Translations under genes and position numbers: made by a program | Source of the DNA: CAYWKL01 sp964459095 | GTDB lineage: Bacteria > Patescibacteriota > Microgenomatia > Daviesbacterales > UBA10151 | Reading direction: 5' to 3' | DNA: 64,000 nt | Assembly: GCA_964459095.1 (NCBI GenBank) | Contig: CAYWKL010000001.1 | Location: 1 to 64,000 of the forward strand | Shown: positions 42,280 to 51,468 of the stretch, piece by piece | Numbering within the stretch: the first letter of the stretch is position 1 | Layout of the letters: each line of letters begins with the position of its first letter | The notes under the pieces: generated by a model | What the model saw: only the letters and a program-made list of their open reading frames with translations | Told to the model about the DNA's origin: nothing | Databases searched by the model: none

Positions 42280-43893
42280 TTATTTAGCTGCAATTAAATA
42301 AAAAGCCGTACCACCATCTGGAAAATAAACTATTTTCTTAATTTCAAAATCATTTATGTATCTTAATCCATCATACTGACTTGAAGTAACTACATAAAGC
42401 CTTGCTGGTTGAGGAAAAACCTCAATTGGTTCCCAGTACTCAAATATATATCTGTCAAACGCGGAAACTAGATTAAAACTCCTAGTGTGTGAATTATTAT
42501 ACTCGACTTCTTTAACATATTCCTCTAATGGCTTTTTTGTATAGAAAAGGAAAAAAATATAAGGTTGTGATCTTACGTTGGTCATATAAACTTCTTTGTA
42601 TTCTGGGTGTTTTTGTACATATTCAACAATTTGCTTCATACCATATTGCCAATCTATAGCATACCTTTTTGCATATTCTGAATAATATTTTTGGCAATAT
42701 TGATTAAAGTTCAAAAGAAAGAAGAATAAAAGTATAAAGCCTGTGATTATCTGAACCCAGCCCAATTTAGAAATGGTTAGGAACCTATAAATTCCGTAAG
42801 CCTCAATTATTTGCCAACTACCTAGAGAAAACATAGCTCTTGCCGCATGAGGTACTTCTGTACTAAATGAGGCAGCAAGGGGTGCAAGTATCGCTACAAT
42901 TAAAATCACTAAGCCTGTTTTTTTTCTCGATAATAAAATTAGCACCGAACCCAAAATTAAAAAGGGTAGATCTAGCAAATAAAATTCTCCTGTTACTCGT
43001 GAGGATAATCTTGGATTTTTATCCCCATTTTTAAAAAGATAGTCGTAAGAAAAGTGTGATAAATAATTACTTAGAACTACGTTTACTTTTCCTAAACTTA
43101 AATTCTCGGTTTTAGAGAAAATATAAGTTTTTTTGGCTAAATCATCAGGTATTAAGGTTTGCTTTGCTCGCGAAATTCCTAAAAGAGCTGGGTTAAAAAA
43201 TACTACTCCTCCAATCAAAAATATTAAGATTAAACCAATTAATAAATCAGTCCTTTTGCTTTTTAGCTCATTGTAAAAAAGTACAAAAAGTAAAATTAAA
43301 ACAATAGGGACAATAATTTTGGGACTATGATAACTTAAAAAGGTAACCCCAAAAGTAAGAAAAGAGAGCCCTAAAAATCCATTTTTTTTATCAAGGCCTT
43401 TAAAAAATAAATAAAGACTAAGCAGGAAAAAGAAAACTGTGAAGTTTAACTCATGATTAAATCTTGAAAAATGAATAGCATATGGCGAGATGGCTAGCAG
43501 AAATGATGCTATTAGCCCTATTAAATTATTTTTAAAGACAACTCTTCCAAGAAAGAAAATTATTAAAACATTTAATGTCCCAAAAAATACTGAGGGCAAT
43601 CTAACGCTAAGTTCTGAAAGCCCAAGGATCTTTACAAAAATAGCAGTTAAATAAATATGAACAGGGTGCTTGTCATCCAAAAAGGAAATAAAATATGCTG
43701 GGAAGAAATTCCCTCTCTCATCTCTTCCATAACTCGCGATTGTCCATGCATTATAACCTACTGCAGCCTCATCCCAGGAAATAGATGGAGGTACCTCTGT
43801 AATTTTATAAATCCTTACAATACCAGCAAAAGCAATAATAAGTATTAAAATAAACCAAACTTTATACTTAAAAACTTGTTCTAATTTATTCAT
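42280..43893 (-). CDS. ArnT/PMT-like GT-C glycosyltransferase (array member)
   Basis: This 537-residue protein starts at ATG 43893 (a GTG two codons upstream is possible). It has about eleven membrane helices, with the acidic pair in SWDEAAVGYNA (D41-E42) after the first. The mid-protein segment YLFKNGDKNPR and the DWQYG segment before the C-terminal soluble domain are shared by its neighbours. The soluble tail (about residues 405-537) is probably external. Expected reaction: transfer of one sugar from polyprenyl phosphate to an outer-face acceptor. It overlaps the next upstream gene by 8 bases. Confidence 0.87.
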   Translation of the reverse strand: MNKLEQVFKYKVWFILILIIAFAGIVRIYKITEVPPSISWDEAAVGYNAWTIASYGRDERGNFFPAYFISFLDDKHPVHIYLTAIFVKILGLSELSVRLPSVFFGTLNVLIIFFLGRVVFKNNLIGLIASFLLAISPYAIHFSRFNHELNFTVFFFLLSLYLFFKGLDKKNGFLGLSFLTFGVTFLSYHSPKIIVPIVLILLFVLFYNELKSKRTDLLIGLILIFLIGGVVFFNPALLGISRAKQTLIPDDLAKKTYIFSKTENLSLGKVNVVLSNYLSHFSYDYLFKNGDKNPRLSSRVTGEFYLLDLPFLILGSVLILLSRKKTGLVILIVAILAPLAASFSTEVPHAARAMFSLGSWQIIEAYGIYRFLTISKLGWVQIITGFILLFFFLLNFNQYCQKYYSEYAKRYAIDWQYGMKQIVEYVQKHPEYKEVYMTNVRSQPYIFFLFYTKKPLEEYVKEVEYNNSHTRSFNLVSAFDRYIFEYWEPIEVFPQPARLYVVTSSQYDGLRYINDFEIKKIVYFPDGGTAFYLIAAK

Positions 43894-45409
43894 ATACACT
43901 AAATATTGCTTTTCCGGAGAGATCTTTTATAGTTTTTGTCTTTTCTCTACTACCAACGTATTCCCCTGGTTTAGCAAATATAATTAGTTTCTTGTCTTTC
44001 TCGTTTTCTAATTCACTCAAGTTAAAGGAGAAGTTATTAAAGCTTTTGACTAAAGAATGTCCCCATTTATCTGGAGGATTATATTCAACTGTTTTTTGGA
44101 ACTTATCAGGAGGAAACTCTAAATAGTATAAAGCAAATATATAAGGTTGCCCTAAATAATCAGATATGAAGACTTTATCGTATTTTCTTAAATCAATACT
44201 CCCTTTAAATATTTCTTTATAAGGGTATTGCCAATCTAAAGAGGATCTTAAGTTGTAGTTTTTAATAAAATCATAAAAATAGGCGAAGAAAAAGATAGCA
44301 TAAAAAAACAATACAACGCAGTAGAAAAATCTTAACTTGAAAGCATCCTTTAAATAAACAATTCCATAAGCAGTAATGATAGATATAAATGGTATAAATA
44401 AAATAGCCCTTAGGGCATGAGGCGATTCTTTGCTGATTGCCGCAGGAATTAAACTCAAAAATAATATATAGAAAATTACACCTGACTTTTTTTGTTTTTG
44501 CTTAAGGACCGCAAAAATTCCCACCGAAATAAAAATAATATCTAGCAAATAGAGCATCCCTCCAAACCCTGTGTGGCTTCTTAAGTTTTTGTCTCCATTT
44601 GTAAAAAGAAAGTCAGGGCTCAAATCTGATAAATAGTTGGAAGTGAAATTATATAATACATTTACTGGACTATCTCCCTGGCTTAAAATACTGGTAGTCT
44701 TAAATCTTGAAGTTTGCTCAACGACATTTAACTTAAATGCAGGATAAAAAGATATAAGAAATAATAAAAGAAGCAAGGGTAAGTAAACCAAACTCTTTCT
44801 ATTTAAATTTTTAAGCCAACTAATAAAAACCCATATAAGAAAAAGGGGAGTAATTATTCTAAAACTGTTATAGCTGTAAATGCTCGGTATAAAGGCAAGG
44901 ATTGTTACTAATTTTACTAAGAAAGAATTTTTGGAGTTCAAAAAAGAAAAAAATCCAAGACAAAAAAATGCTATACCTGCTGTTGCCTCAAAACCCGCTC
45001 TGCTCACTATAAAAAACCAAGGAGATATGGACAATAAAAAGGAAGATAAGAGTCCTATTTTTTCTCCCTGTTTTGTAAATAGTTTCCGGCAAATTAAAAT
45101 AATTAACATCATTGTTGCAAATGCATATAAACTTGCAGGAACTCTTACAGACCATTCATTTAAGCCGAAAAGTTTTACAAAAAAGGCAACTGAGTAAATA
45201 TAAACAGGTAATTTAAATTCACCAAATGCTCTAAAATGGACTGGTAAAAATTTACCCCACTCATCTTTTAGACTCTCTGATATAGAATAAGCATTATATC
45301 CAATGGATGCTTCGTCCCAGTACAAGGAGGCAGGTATTTGAGGTAAAAATATTAATCTTGTTGAAAGAAAGAAGAGAGTTATTAAAAAAAATGCTATTTT
45401 TATTTTCAC
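43886..45409 (-). CDS. ArnT/PMT-like GT-C glycosyltransferase (array member)
   Basis: This is a 507-residue protein with a GTG start directly after the TAA of the upstream paralogue. YWDEASIGYNA gives D32-E33. The central motif reads SPDFLFTNGDKN, and LDWQYPYKE precedes the external tail. It is clearly related to the genes on both sides but well diverged, so this is an old tandem family rather than a recent copy. About eleven membrane helices. Confidence 0.87.
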   Translation of the reverse strand: MKIKIAFFLITLFFLSTRLIFLPQIPASLYWDEASIGYNAYSISESLKDEWGKFLPVHFRAFGEFKLPVYIYSVAFFVKLFGLNEWSVRVPASLYAFATMMLIILICRKLFTKQGEKIGLLSSFLLSISPWFFIVSRAGFEATAGIAFFCLGFFSFLNSKNSFLVKLVTILAFIPSIYSYNSFRIITPLFLIWVFISWLKNLNRKSLVYLPLLLLLFLISFYPAFKLNVVEQTSRFKTTSILSQGDSPVNVLYNFTSNYLSDLSPDFLFTNGDKNLRSHTGFGGMLYLLDIIFISVGIFAVLKQKQKKSGVIFYILFLSLIPAAISKESPHALRAILFIPFISIITAYGIVYLKDAFKLRFFYCVVLFFYAIFFFAYFYDFIKNYNLRSSLDWQYPYKEIFKGSIDLRKYDKVFISDYLGQPYIFALYYLEFPPDKFQKTVEYNPPDKWGHSLVKSFNNFSFNLSELENEKDKKLIIFAKPGEYVGSREKTKTIKDLSGKAIFSVYE

Positions 45410-47059
45410 TTAATTTTCAACAATTTCAAAAGCTATATCTCCATTTAGAAAATTTATAGTTTTAAGTTTTTCTTTTCTAGAAAAATCTCCATATTTACCA
45501 ATAAAGAGGATTTTTTTATCTGGATACTTTTTTACAATATCTGCATATGTAGTCCCTTTATCAGCTAAATCAGGAAAATAGAACTTGTCAAAATTTAAAA
45601 CTCTTATCCAATCGTAAGTTTCAAATCTATTTAAGTTAGGATCATTTTGAAACTTACTTGGGTCATATTTAGAAAAAAATAAAGTAAACATGTGTGGCTC
45701 GCCGTAATGTCTAGAGAATACAATTAGGTCGTAGTTCTCTTTATTTCGATTTATATAATCCACAACCTGTTTATAACCATACTGCCAATCCCTTGAATAT
45801 CTTGTTGAGTACAAACCGTAGTAAAGATAAAAATAGTATCCAATAGAAATAATGAGAATAAATATAGTAAAAAAAATAGATGCAAGAAATAGTCTGCTTT
45901 TTCTAAATATCCAACCAAAAAATATTGATAGACCATAGGCTGTAAGTACTGAATAAGCTGGAGCTACAATAAGAGTCCTTAAAGCATGAGGGGTACTATC
46001 GTTTGTTACCGATACTGGAATAATTCCTAAAAGTATCCAAGAAAAAATAAAAAAAGCAAATCTCTCTCTTCTTTTTACAAGAAAATATACTCCTAATAAA
46101 ATGAATGGTGCTTGAAAAAGAAAAAGTTCACCCATTCTCTGAACATGGTGTTGTTTATGAGGTGCTCCGCTAATAAACAAAAAGTCAGGTGTGAAGTGGG
46201 CTAAATAATTTGAAATGAAATATAAACTAACATACGTGACTCTGTTATGGATTAAAACGGGGAGCGGATCAGGCAGATTTGAATTTCCTCTTGCTTCATT
46301 AATCCTGGGAACCAACCCTGGATCATCTGTGATACTTACGAGTTTATATCTAGCACTCCCTTCCCCACTTAAAACAAAAGGGATCATCGGAATCAAAAGA
46401 ATAAAAAAAAGTACTAAACTTATTAAAAAATATTTTTTGTAATTTATTAAATATTTAAAATAAAATGTCCAGTTAGCTAAAAGAAATAGCGGAGTAAAAA
46501 CTCTTGCGCTATTGTAGGTATACAAAGAGATTGCCAGCGGTATACTCGAGACTACTAGGTATTTACTTTTAGAAAAACCTTTAATTAATAGCCAAAAACC
46601 CAAGAGGATCCAGAATATAGAGAAAGACGATTCAAAAGAAGCTCTTGTTAGGTGTATATGCCAAGGAGAGATACTTAATAAAAATGCAGAAATTAATCCT
46701 ATTTCAAATTTTTTAAATAACTCTTTAGTGAGAAGAAAAATTAGTAAAACGCTAAGAGTCCCATAAACTACAGGTGTAATTCTAACACCAAGTTCATTTA
46801 ACCCAAATATCCAAATTCCTGGAATTGAAAAATAAATTTGAACAGGAAGTTTGTACTCACCATAAGATTTAAAATGCAGTGGAAAAGATACTCCCCATTC
46901 GTCTTTTCCAGTCTTTAGAATTGAATAAGCATTGTATCCTATAGATACTTCATCCCAGTTTAAAGACGGAGGAATCTCAGCAACTTTATATATTCTTAGA
47001 AATAAGGCTAAAAAAAGAATAAATGAAAGAAAAAATATTGTTATTTTGGTTCGTTGCAT
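45410..47059 (-). CDS. ArnT/PMT-like GT-C glycosyltransferase (array member)
   Basis: This is a 549-residue protein with D36-E37 in NWDEVSIGYNA after the first helix, TPDFLFISGAP in the middle and RDWQYGYKQ before the soluble tail. Its N-terminal third is close in pattern to the protein encoded at 43886-45409 (GYNAYSI, KDEWG, GEYKLPV), so these two are probably the nearest paralogues in the array. It overlaps the upstream gene by 19 bases. Confidence 0.87.
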   Translation of the reverse strand: MQRTKITIFFLSFILFLALFLRIYKVAEIPPSLNWDEVSIGYNAYSILKTGKDEWGVSFPLHFKSYGEYKLPVQIYFSIPGIWIFGLNELGVRITPVVYGTLSVLLIFLLTKELFKKFEIGLISAFLLSISPWHIHLTRASFESSFSIFWILLGFWLLIKGFSKSKYLVVSSIPLAISLYTYNSARVFTPLFLLANWTFYFKYLINYKKYFLISLVLFFILLIPMIPFVLSGEGSARYKLVSITDDPGLVPRINEARGNSNLPDPLPVLIHNRVTYVSLYFISNYLAHFTPDFLFISGAPHKQHHVQRMGELFLFQAPFILLGVYFLVKRRERFAFFIFSWILLGIIPVSVTNDSTPHALRTLIVAPAYSVLTAYGLSIFFGWIFRKSRLFLASIFFTIFILIISIGYYFYLYYGLYSTRYSRDWQYGYKQVVDYINRNKENYDLIVFSRHYGEPHMFTLFFSKYDPSKFQNDPNLNRFETYDWIRVLNFDKFYFPDLADKGTTYADIVKKYPDKKILFIGKYGDFSRKEKLKTINFLNGDIAFEIVEN

Positions 47060-48630
47060 ATTTTAGAGGCATTTACTTTGTATGCAGTTAATCTATCATA
47101 ACCGGAAATATCCTTGACTTCAAATTCATATTTGAGATTATGAATCCTTGCCTGAATATCTGATATTGCTACATTATCCCCTACTAACATGATCTTGCTT
47201 TTGCAATCAGCAATTTTCCAGTCAATTGGCTTAAACTTGATATTATTGACGGTATATATTTCATATACTTTCACGTCTTTCGAATAGTAGGGACTCTCAA
47301 GTTGAGAACGAAGCTCTTTTTGTAAATTTTTAGGGTCAAAACTGGTTAAATATGCTAATCTTAATCCTGCACCAGGGTCTCGGGCTGAATCTATAATTAT
47401 TTTGTAATCCTTGTATTTATTTAATTTTTGGAATAGGGAAAGGTAAACATTTCCATAATCTTTTGCCCGTTCATACTTAAATAAAATAAAATACGAGAAA
47501 TAAAATGACACCAGGGATTGAATTACGATAAGGATTAATACCGCAAATCCTATTTTGCCTGGAAAATATTTAATGATTTTAAAAAAACCTAAAGATATGA
47601 TAAGTGCGAATATCCAAATAGATTCTAGAGCTCTGAGTGGATAATAACTGTCCCCAGTTAGCGCTGCAGAAACTGGAGTAATAATTATTAAGATTAAAAC
47701 TAGCTTAAAAAATTTTTTGTTTAGTGACTCTCTTAAGCTTTTAATACCAAAAATAAATGGAATAATAAATATCGTGTAAAAAACCCCAAGTGTTGGCGGC
47801 ATTCTCCCGAGTGCTGATCCCAAGTCAAAGAACAAATTTCTAGGTGAAAAATAGATTAAATATCTTTTTATAAATTCTCCCAAAAAAGAGTGTGTCGTTC
47901 CTAAATATCCGACCTCAACTAAACGCCTAGTTAAAGCTCCCGTTGTCAAAAGAAAAAGGTGCGGCATCATTAAAATGATAAACGCGAATAAACCTAAAAT
48001 TAGTCCTTTTTTATGTTTAAGGAAATACTGTCTAAAAAGAAAAATGAAACTAGGTAGAAAGAGTAAGCTTATAATTCTCTCACTGTAGTAAGCATGAGTT
48101 GATAAAGCAAGAAGAGTTGTAGCAACCACAAAAAACCAAATTTTTCTTAAGGAAAGGGTAAAAAATAAAAGACTGCTAACAAAAAATAAAACTCCCAAAT
48201 TCCCTTCAGCAACCAAACGGCTAAAATATATAGACCAGGGAGAAATCGCAATAATAAGTGATGAGATAAGCGCTAGCTCTTGTCTTTTTTTAACGCTAAA
48301 TAGCTCTAAGCTCAAAAAGTAAGTAATTAGAACCAACAACGTACCTGCTAGAGCAGAAACAGATCTTGCGGACTCTACTCTGTTTCCAAATATTGAAATT
48401 GGAATGGTTGCAAAATAAGTATATAACGGAGGCTGGTAGGACCCGAATGATCTAAAAAGTAAGGGGAAAGGTTGTCCATATCTATCTTTACCAGACTGCA
48501 TTAGAGAAAACGCGTTATATCCATGTGACTCTTCATCCCTGTGGATTCCAGCAGGAATCTCTCCCAGCTTATAAAATCTCAGTGAAAAAGCAAGAATAAG
48601 TATAAACGACAAAAGGATTTTTGATTTCAT
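47041..48630 (-). CDS. ArnT/PMT-like GT-C glycosyltransferase (array member)
   Basis: This is a 529-residue protein. The first loop reads HRDEESHGYNAF (D32-E33), with an extra charge compared with the WDEA form of its neighbours. Instead of the GDxNxRH motif the middle loop has LGSALGRMPPTLG, so this member departs from the array pattern and may use another donor or acceptor. About twelve membrane helices and a short tail with several cysteines near the end (ADCKSK, KICNEPK). Confidence 0.85.
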   Translation of the reverse strand: MKSKILLSFILILAFSLRFYKLGEIPAGIHRDEESHGYNAFSLMQSGKDRYGQPFPLLFRSFGSYQPPLYTYFATIPISIFGNRVESARSVSALAGTLLVLITYFLSLELFSVKKRQELALISSLIIAISPWSIYFSRLVAEGNLGVLFFVSSLLFFTLSLRKIWFFVVATTLLALSTHAYYSERIISLLFLPSFIFLFRQYFLKHKKGLILGLFAFIILMMPHLFLLTTGALTRRLVEVGYLGTTHSFLGEFIKRYLIYFSPRNLFFDLGSALGRMPPTLGVFYTIFIIPFIFGIKSLRESLNKKFFKLVLILIIITPVSAALTGDSYYPLRALESIWIFALIISLGFFKIIKYFPGKIGFAVLILIVIQSLVSFYFSYFILFKYERAKDYGNVYLSLFQKLNKYKDYKIIIDSARDPGAGLRLAYLTSFDPKNLQKELRSQLESPYYSKDVKVYEIYTVNNIKFKPIDWKIADCKSKIMLVGDNVAISDIQARIHNLKYEFEVKDISGYDRLTAYKVNASKICNEPK

Positions 48631-48633
48631 AAT

Positions 48634-49281
48634 TTATGCAAAATATTTCTTAAAAGAACCTAGAGTATAAATTATCCCAAGACTAATAATAGAAACAATC
48701 ACAGGAAAAAGCGCGATTGGTCCAAAATTATTTCCTATATCTGTAAGACCAGAAATCAATATAATTAGGGAAAAAGAAGCGGCTAGCCACTTATTAAGAA
48801 ATGTGAGTAAGTAAAATGCTCCAACAAGTGCAAAGGGAAGAAAAAGTAATGGAAATTTAGAGGGAAAGTAGTTTTCGATGTCAAATAGCCTTGCTTCATT
48901 ATTAAAATACTTAACCAAAGGAGGCCTTGTTTTGTTTATGTAGAAAACAAAAAGTCTATTACTTGCAAAATAAAAATCAAATTCCTTAAAAAAGTATTGA
49001 TATCTATCTTTAATTTGAATTTCTTCAAGCTCTGAATTTCTAAAAATGCTTTGATCTGAAAAGTTATATAGTAAGTAACCCAAAAGAATTAAAAACAAAC
49101 TACAGATCAAAAATACCCTGAATTTGGATATTTTTTTATTTACTAAGAAACTTAGTAAAGAATAGCTTAGTAGTAGGCTAGCTAGTCCTTGGAATAAATT
49201 AATTTTAAAGATCACAAAAAACCAAGATGTAAAAAAGCAAACTGTAATAACAAGAAGTACTAAAAAAAATTCTTTTCTCAT
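48634..49281 (-). CDS. small polytopic membrane protein of unknown function
   Basis: This 215-residue protein starts at ATG 49281, whose A is also the last base of the upstream TAA; the frame stays open to a GTG at 49353. About six membrane helices surround one charged loop (NSELEEIQIKDRYQYF, residues about 90-105). No GT-C motif is seen and I do not recognise a family. It could be an accessory subunit for the GT-C next to it, or the detached C-terminal membrane part of a longer ancestor, since the neighbour at 49281 is on the short side. Confidence 0.65.
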   Translation of the reverse strand: MRKEFFLVLLVITVCFFTSWFFVIFKINLFQGLASLLLSYSLLSFLVNKKISKFRVFLICSLFLILLGYLLYNFSDQSIFRNSELEEIQIKDRYQYFFKEFDFYFASNRLFVFYINKTRPPLVKYFNNEARLFDIENYFPSKFPLLFLPFALVGAFYLLTFLNKWLAASFSLIILISGLTDIGNNFGPIALFPVIVSIISLGIIYTLGSFKKYFA

Positions 49282-50702
49282 TAAATTACAAAAAGTCGCC
49301 AAATAAAGGGAAGATGCAGTTTTGAAAGGAATGTTTGAGGTCCTAAAATGCACTCAGCTCCTTGACAAGAGATTTCATAATGAGAGTAAATATATTTAAT
49401 ATTAAAATAAAATCCTGTGATAATAACGAAGATTAATATTAATCTTATTAGATTCTTTAAAAAGGAGGCTTTTAATATCTCGTTTATTATTGAAGGAAAA
49501 AGTAGAAAGCCCAAAGTCAACCTAAAACCCAGTGGCTGGATGTTTGGATTAAAGGCATTAACCAGTAAACTTCTTCCCCCAAGGAGCATACCAACTGCAA
49601 TAAAAGAGGTAAAAAAATTTGCTTTTTTTATTAAATAAATAAGACCCCAACTTCCCATAATTGAAAGAAACGGAAAAAGAGGATACCTATACCAGGCAAG
49701 TAAATCACCTTCGCCTCCTGAAATCATAATTATAATAAGCCAATAAACAAAACTAAAAGGGATTATTATTAGCTTTTTTGAAGGAGGAGAAAAAATAAAG
49801 TAAACTGCACAGAGTAGAGTAAAAACATACCAACTATCAGTAAGGGTTGTCCAGTCATAAGATGGAGAAGTAAAAAACCAAGCTAAACTTTTAAATCCAA
49901 CTGGTCTAAAAGATTGAACTGAAGTAATTTTCCAGAAGATTTCTGCATCGAAATAAATCCCATATGCAAAGAAAATTAAAATAAAAGGGATTGTAGAAAA
50001 AAAAATATAAATTGCATTTCTTATCATTCTTTGTTCAAAAAGGATAAATAATACCAAGGGCATAATAAAAAAGCCTGTGGGTTTTGCAAGTCCTGCAACA
50101 CCACAAAGAACTGGGATTGGAAGAAGATAAATCTTTTTTCTTTGGTCCTTAAATTTTATTAATAAAAAAATTATAATTATTAAAGATAACGCAATTAGAT
50201 TTTCAGGAACTGCCATTCTTGAACTTAAAACAAATATAGGAACAGTTCCATAAATCAACATAGATAGTATTCCAACCCAAAAGTAAGTTAATTTTTTGGC
50301 AACTAAAAAAATAAAAATTGAAGTAAGGGTAGAAATAAATATAACTGGAAACCTTATAAATGCTGTGGGGATCCAATCTGTCCTATCAGCTTTATAAAAA
50401 TGACCAAACCATCCCACTAAAAGAGAAAAAAGAGGTGGCTCATCAAGCCAAGGTTTATAAAGTGACACTCCCCCTTTTGGAAGTCCTCCTTTATAATCAA
50501 TCGTTCCCCTAAAAACTTCTGCCTTTTTTGGATAATCCAGAGTTGACCAAGAAACGGGAACTCCGGTTTCAACAAGGTAAATCCCTGACCAACCATAGAG
50601 CATTTCCTCAAGATTTCCCATAAAAGGGGATCTTTCATAATTGTGCGCTCTTAAAATAAATGTAAATATAAATGCCAATAAAAATATCACAATTTTTATC
50701 AT
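49281..50702 (-). CDS. GT-C membrane glycosyltransferase, PMT_2-like
   Basis: This is a 473-residue protein. Acidic loop after the first helix reads NLEEMLYGW (E32-E33), and a second acidic motif WLDEPPLFSLL near residue 85 matches the loop in which PMT_2 proteins carry DxxPP. About eleven membrane helices. It ends soon after the last helix with a short external stretch bearing two cysteines (ISCQGAEC), unlike the long tails of other array members. Translation of the small membrane protein downstream is probably coupled to it. Confidence 0.83.
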   Translation of the reverse strand: MIKIVIFLLAFIFTFILRAHNYERSPFMGNLEEMLYGWSGIYLVETGVPVSWSTLDYPKKAEVFRGTIDYKGGLPKGGVSLYKPWLDEPPLFSLLVGWFGHFYKADRTDWIPTAFIRFPVIFISTLTSIFIFLVAKKLTYFWVGILSMLIYGTVPIFVLSSRMAVPENLIALSLIIIIFLLIKFKDQRKKIYLLPIPVLCGVAGLAKPTGFFIMPLVLFILFEQRMIRNAIYIFFSTIPFILIFFAYGIYFDAEIFWKITSVQSFRPVGFKSLAWFFTSPSYDWTTLTDSWYVFTLLCAVYFIFSPPSKKLIIIPFSFVYWLIIIMISGGEGDLLAWYRYPLFPFLSIMGSWGLIYLIKKANFFTSFIAVGMLLGGRSLLVNAFNPNIQPLGFRLTLGFLLFPSIINEILKASFLKNLIRLILIFVIITGFYFNIKYIYSHYEISCQGAECILGPQTFLSKLHLPFIWRLFVI

Positions 50703-50718
50703 TTTATTAATTTTATCT

Positions 50719-51468
50719 TTATTTTAAGTTAGAGTAATATTTAAATTTAATAATTTTATATTTATGTAATTTGTAAAAGAATAAATACAAAAAAGTCTCT
50801 AAAATAAATTTAATTCCTTTTATAACTTTTATTGAGGAGGCTTTATCATGATACCTAGTAGGAATAGGAATTTCTCCAATTCTAAAACCATGACTAAGTG
50901 AAGAAAAGACCATTTGTTGATCAAAAACAAAATCATCAGAAAAATTTTTAAATGGCACTGTTTCCAAAACTTTTCTAGAATATGCCCGAAAACCTGAAAA
51001 GTGCTCAGTAAAATTAACTCCTAAAATGATATTTTCAAAAAAACAAACTAGCCGATTTATGAAATATTTAAGTTTAGGCATTCCACCCTGCAGGGCTGAA
51101 ATTTTACTTTGTATTCGACTTCCAAACATAAAGTCAAATCTTCTTTGAATTATTGGCCTGATTAATTCTTTTATTAAACGAGCGTCATATTGGTAATCTG
51201 GGTGAAGCATTACTACTATCCCAGCCTTTTCTTCTAAGGCCTTTTCATAGCATGTTTTTTGATTACCTCCATAACCTAAATTTTTTTTATGAGTTAGTAC
51301 TTTTATCCCTAAACCTTTCGCAACATCAACAGTATTATCTGTGCTTTTATCATCAACAAGAAGTATGTTTTGTGATAAGTTTTTTGGGATCTCATTAAAA
51401 GTGTCTTGTAGTGTGCGCGCAGCATTATAGGCTGGCATAACGATTATTACTTTGCGAAAATTTCTCAT
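50719..51468 (-). CDS. GT2 glycosyltransferase, DPM1-like
   Basis: This 249-residue GT-A enzyme has VMPAYNAARTL, VDDKSTDNT (D39-D40) and LHPDYQYD, where HPD occupies the DxD position; the HFSGFRAYS and PTRYHDKASS stretches match the polyprenyl-phosphate glycosyltransferase group in which a histidine-proline-aspartate is common. It overlaps the upstream GT-C by ATGA (51465-51468), which suggests a donor-maker/transferase pair. No clear membrane helices apart from a weak C-terminal region. Confidence 0.86.
   Translation of the reverse strand: MRNFRKVIIVMPAYNAARTLQDTFNEIPKNLSQNILLVDDKSTDNTVDVAKGLGIKVLTHKKNLGYGGNQKTCYEKALEEKAGIVVMLHPDYQYDARLIKELIRPIIQRRFDFMFGSRIQSKISALQGGMPKLKYFINRLVCFFENIILGVNFTEHFSGFRAYSRKVLETVPFKNFSDDFVFDQQMVFSSLSHGFRIGEIPIPTRYHDKASSIKVIKGIKFILETFLYLFFYKLHKYKIIKFKYYSNLK

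Noticed and set aside
44880..45197. 105-residue plus-strand frame
   Set aside because: Antisense to the GT-C gene 43886-45409, without start signal or recognisable domain.
42280..48630. Recent tandem duplication of the four adjacent GT-C genes
   Set aside because: The proteins share motifs but differ throughout and no DNA-level identity is visible, so these are old paralogues, unlike 1-3554.
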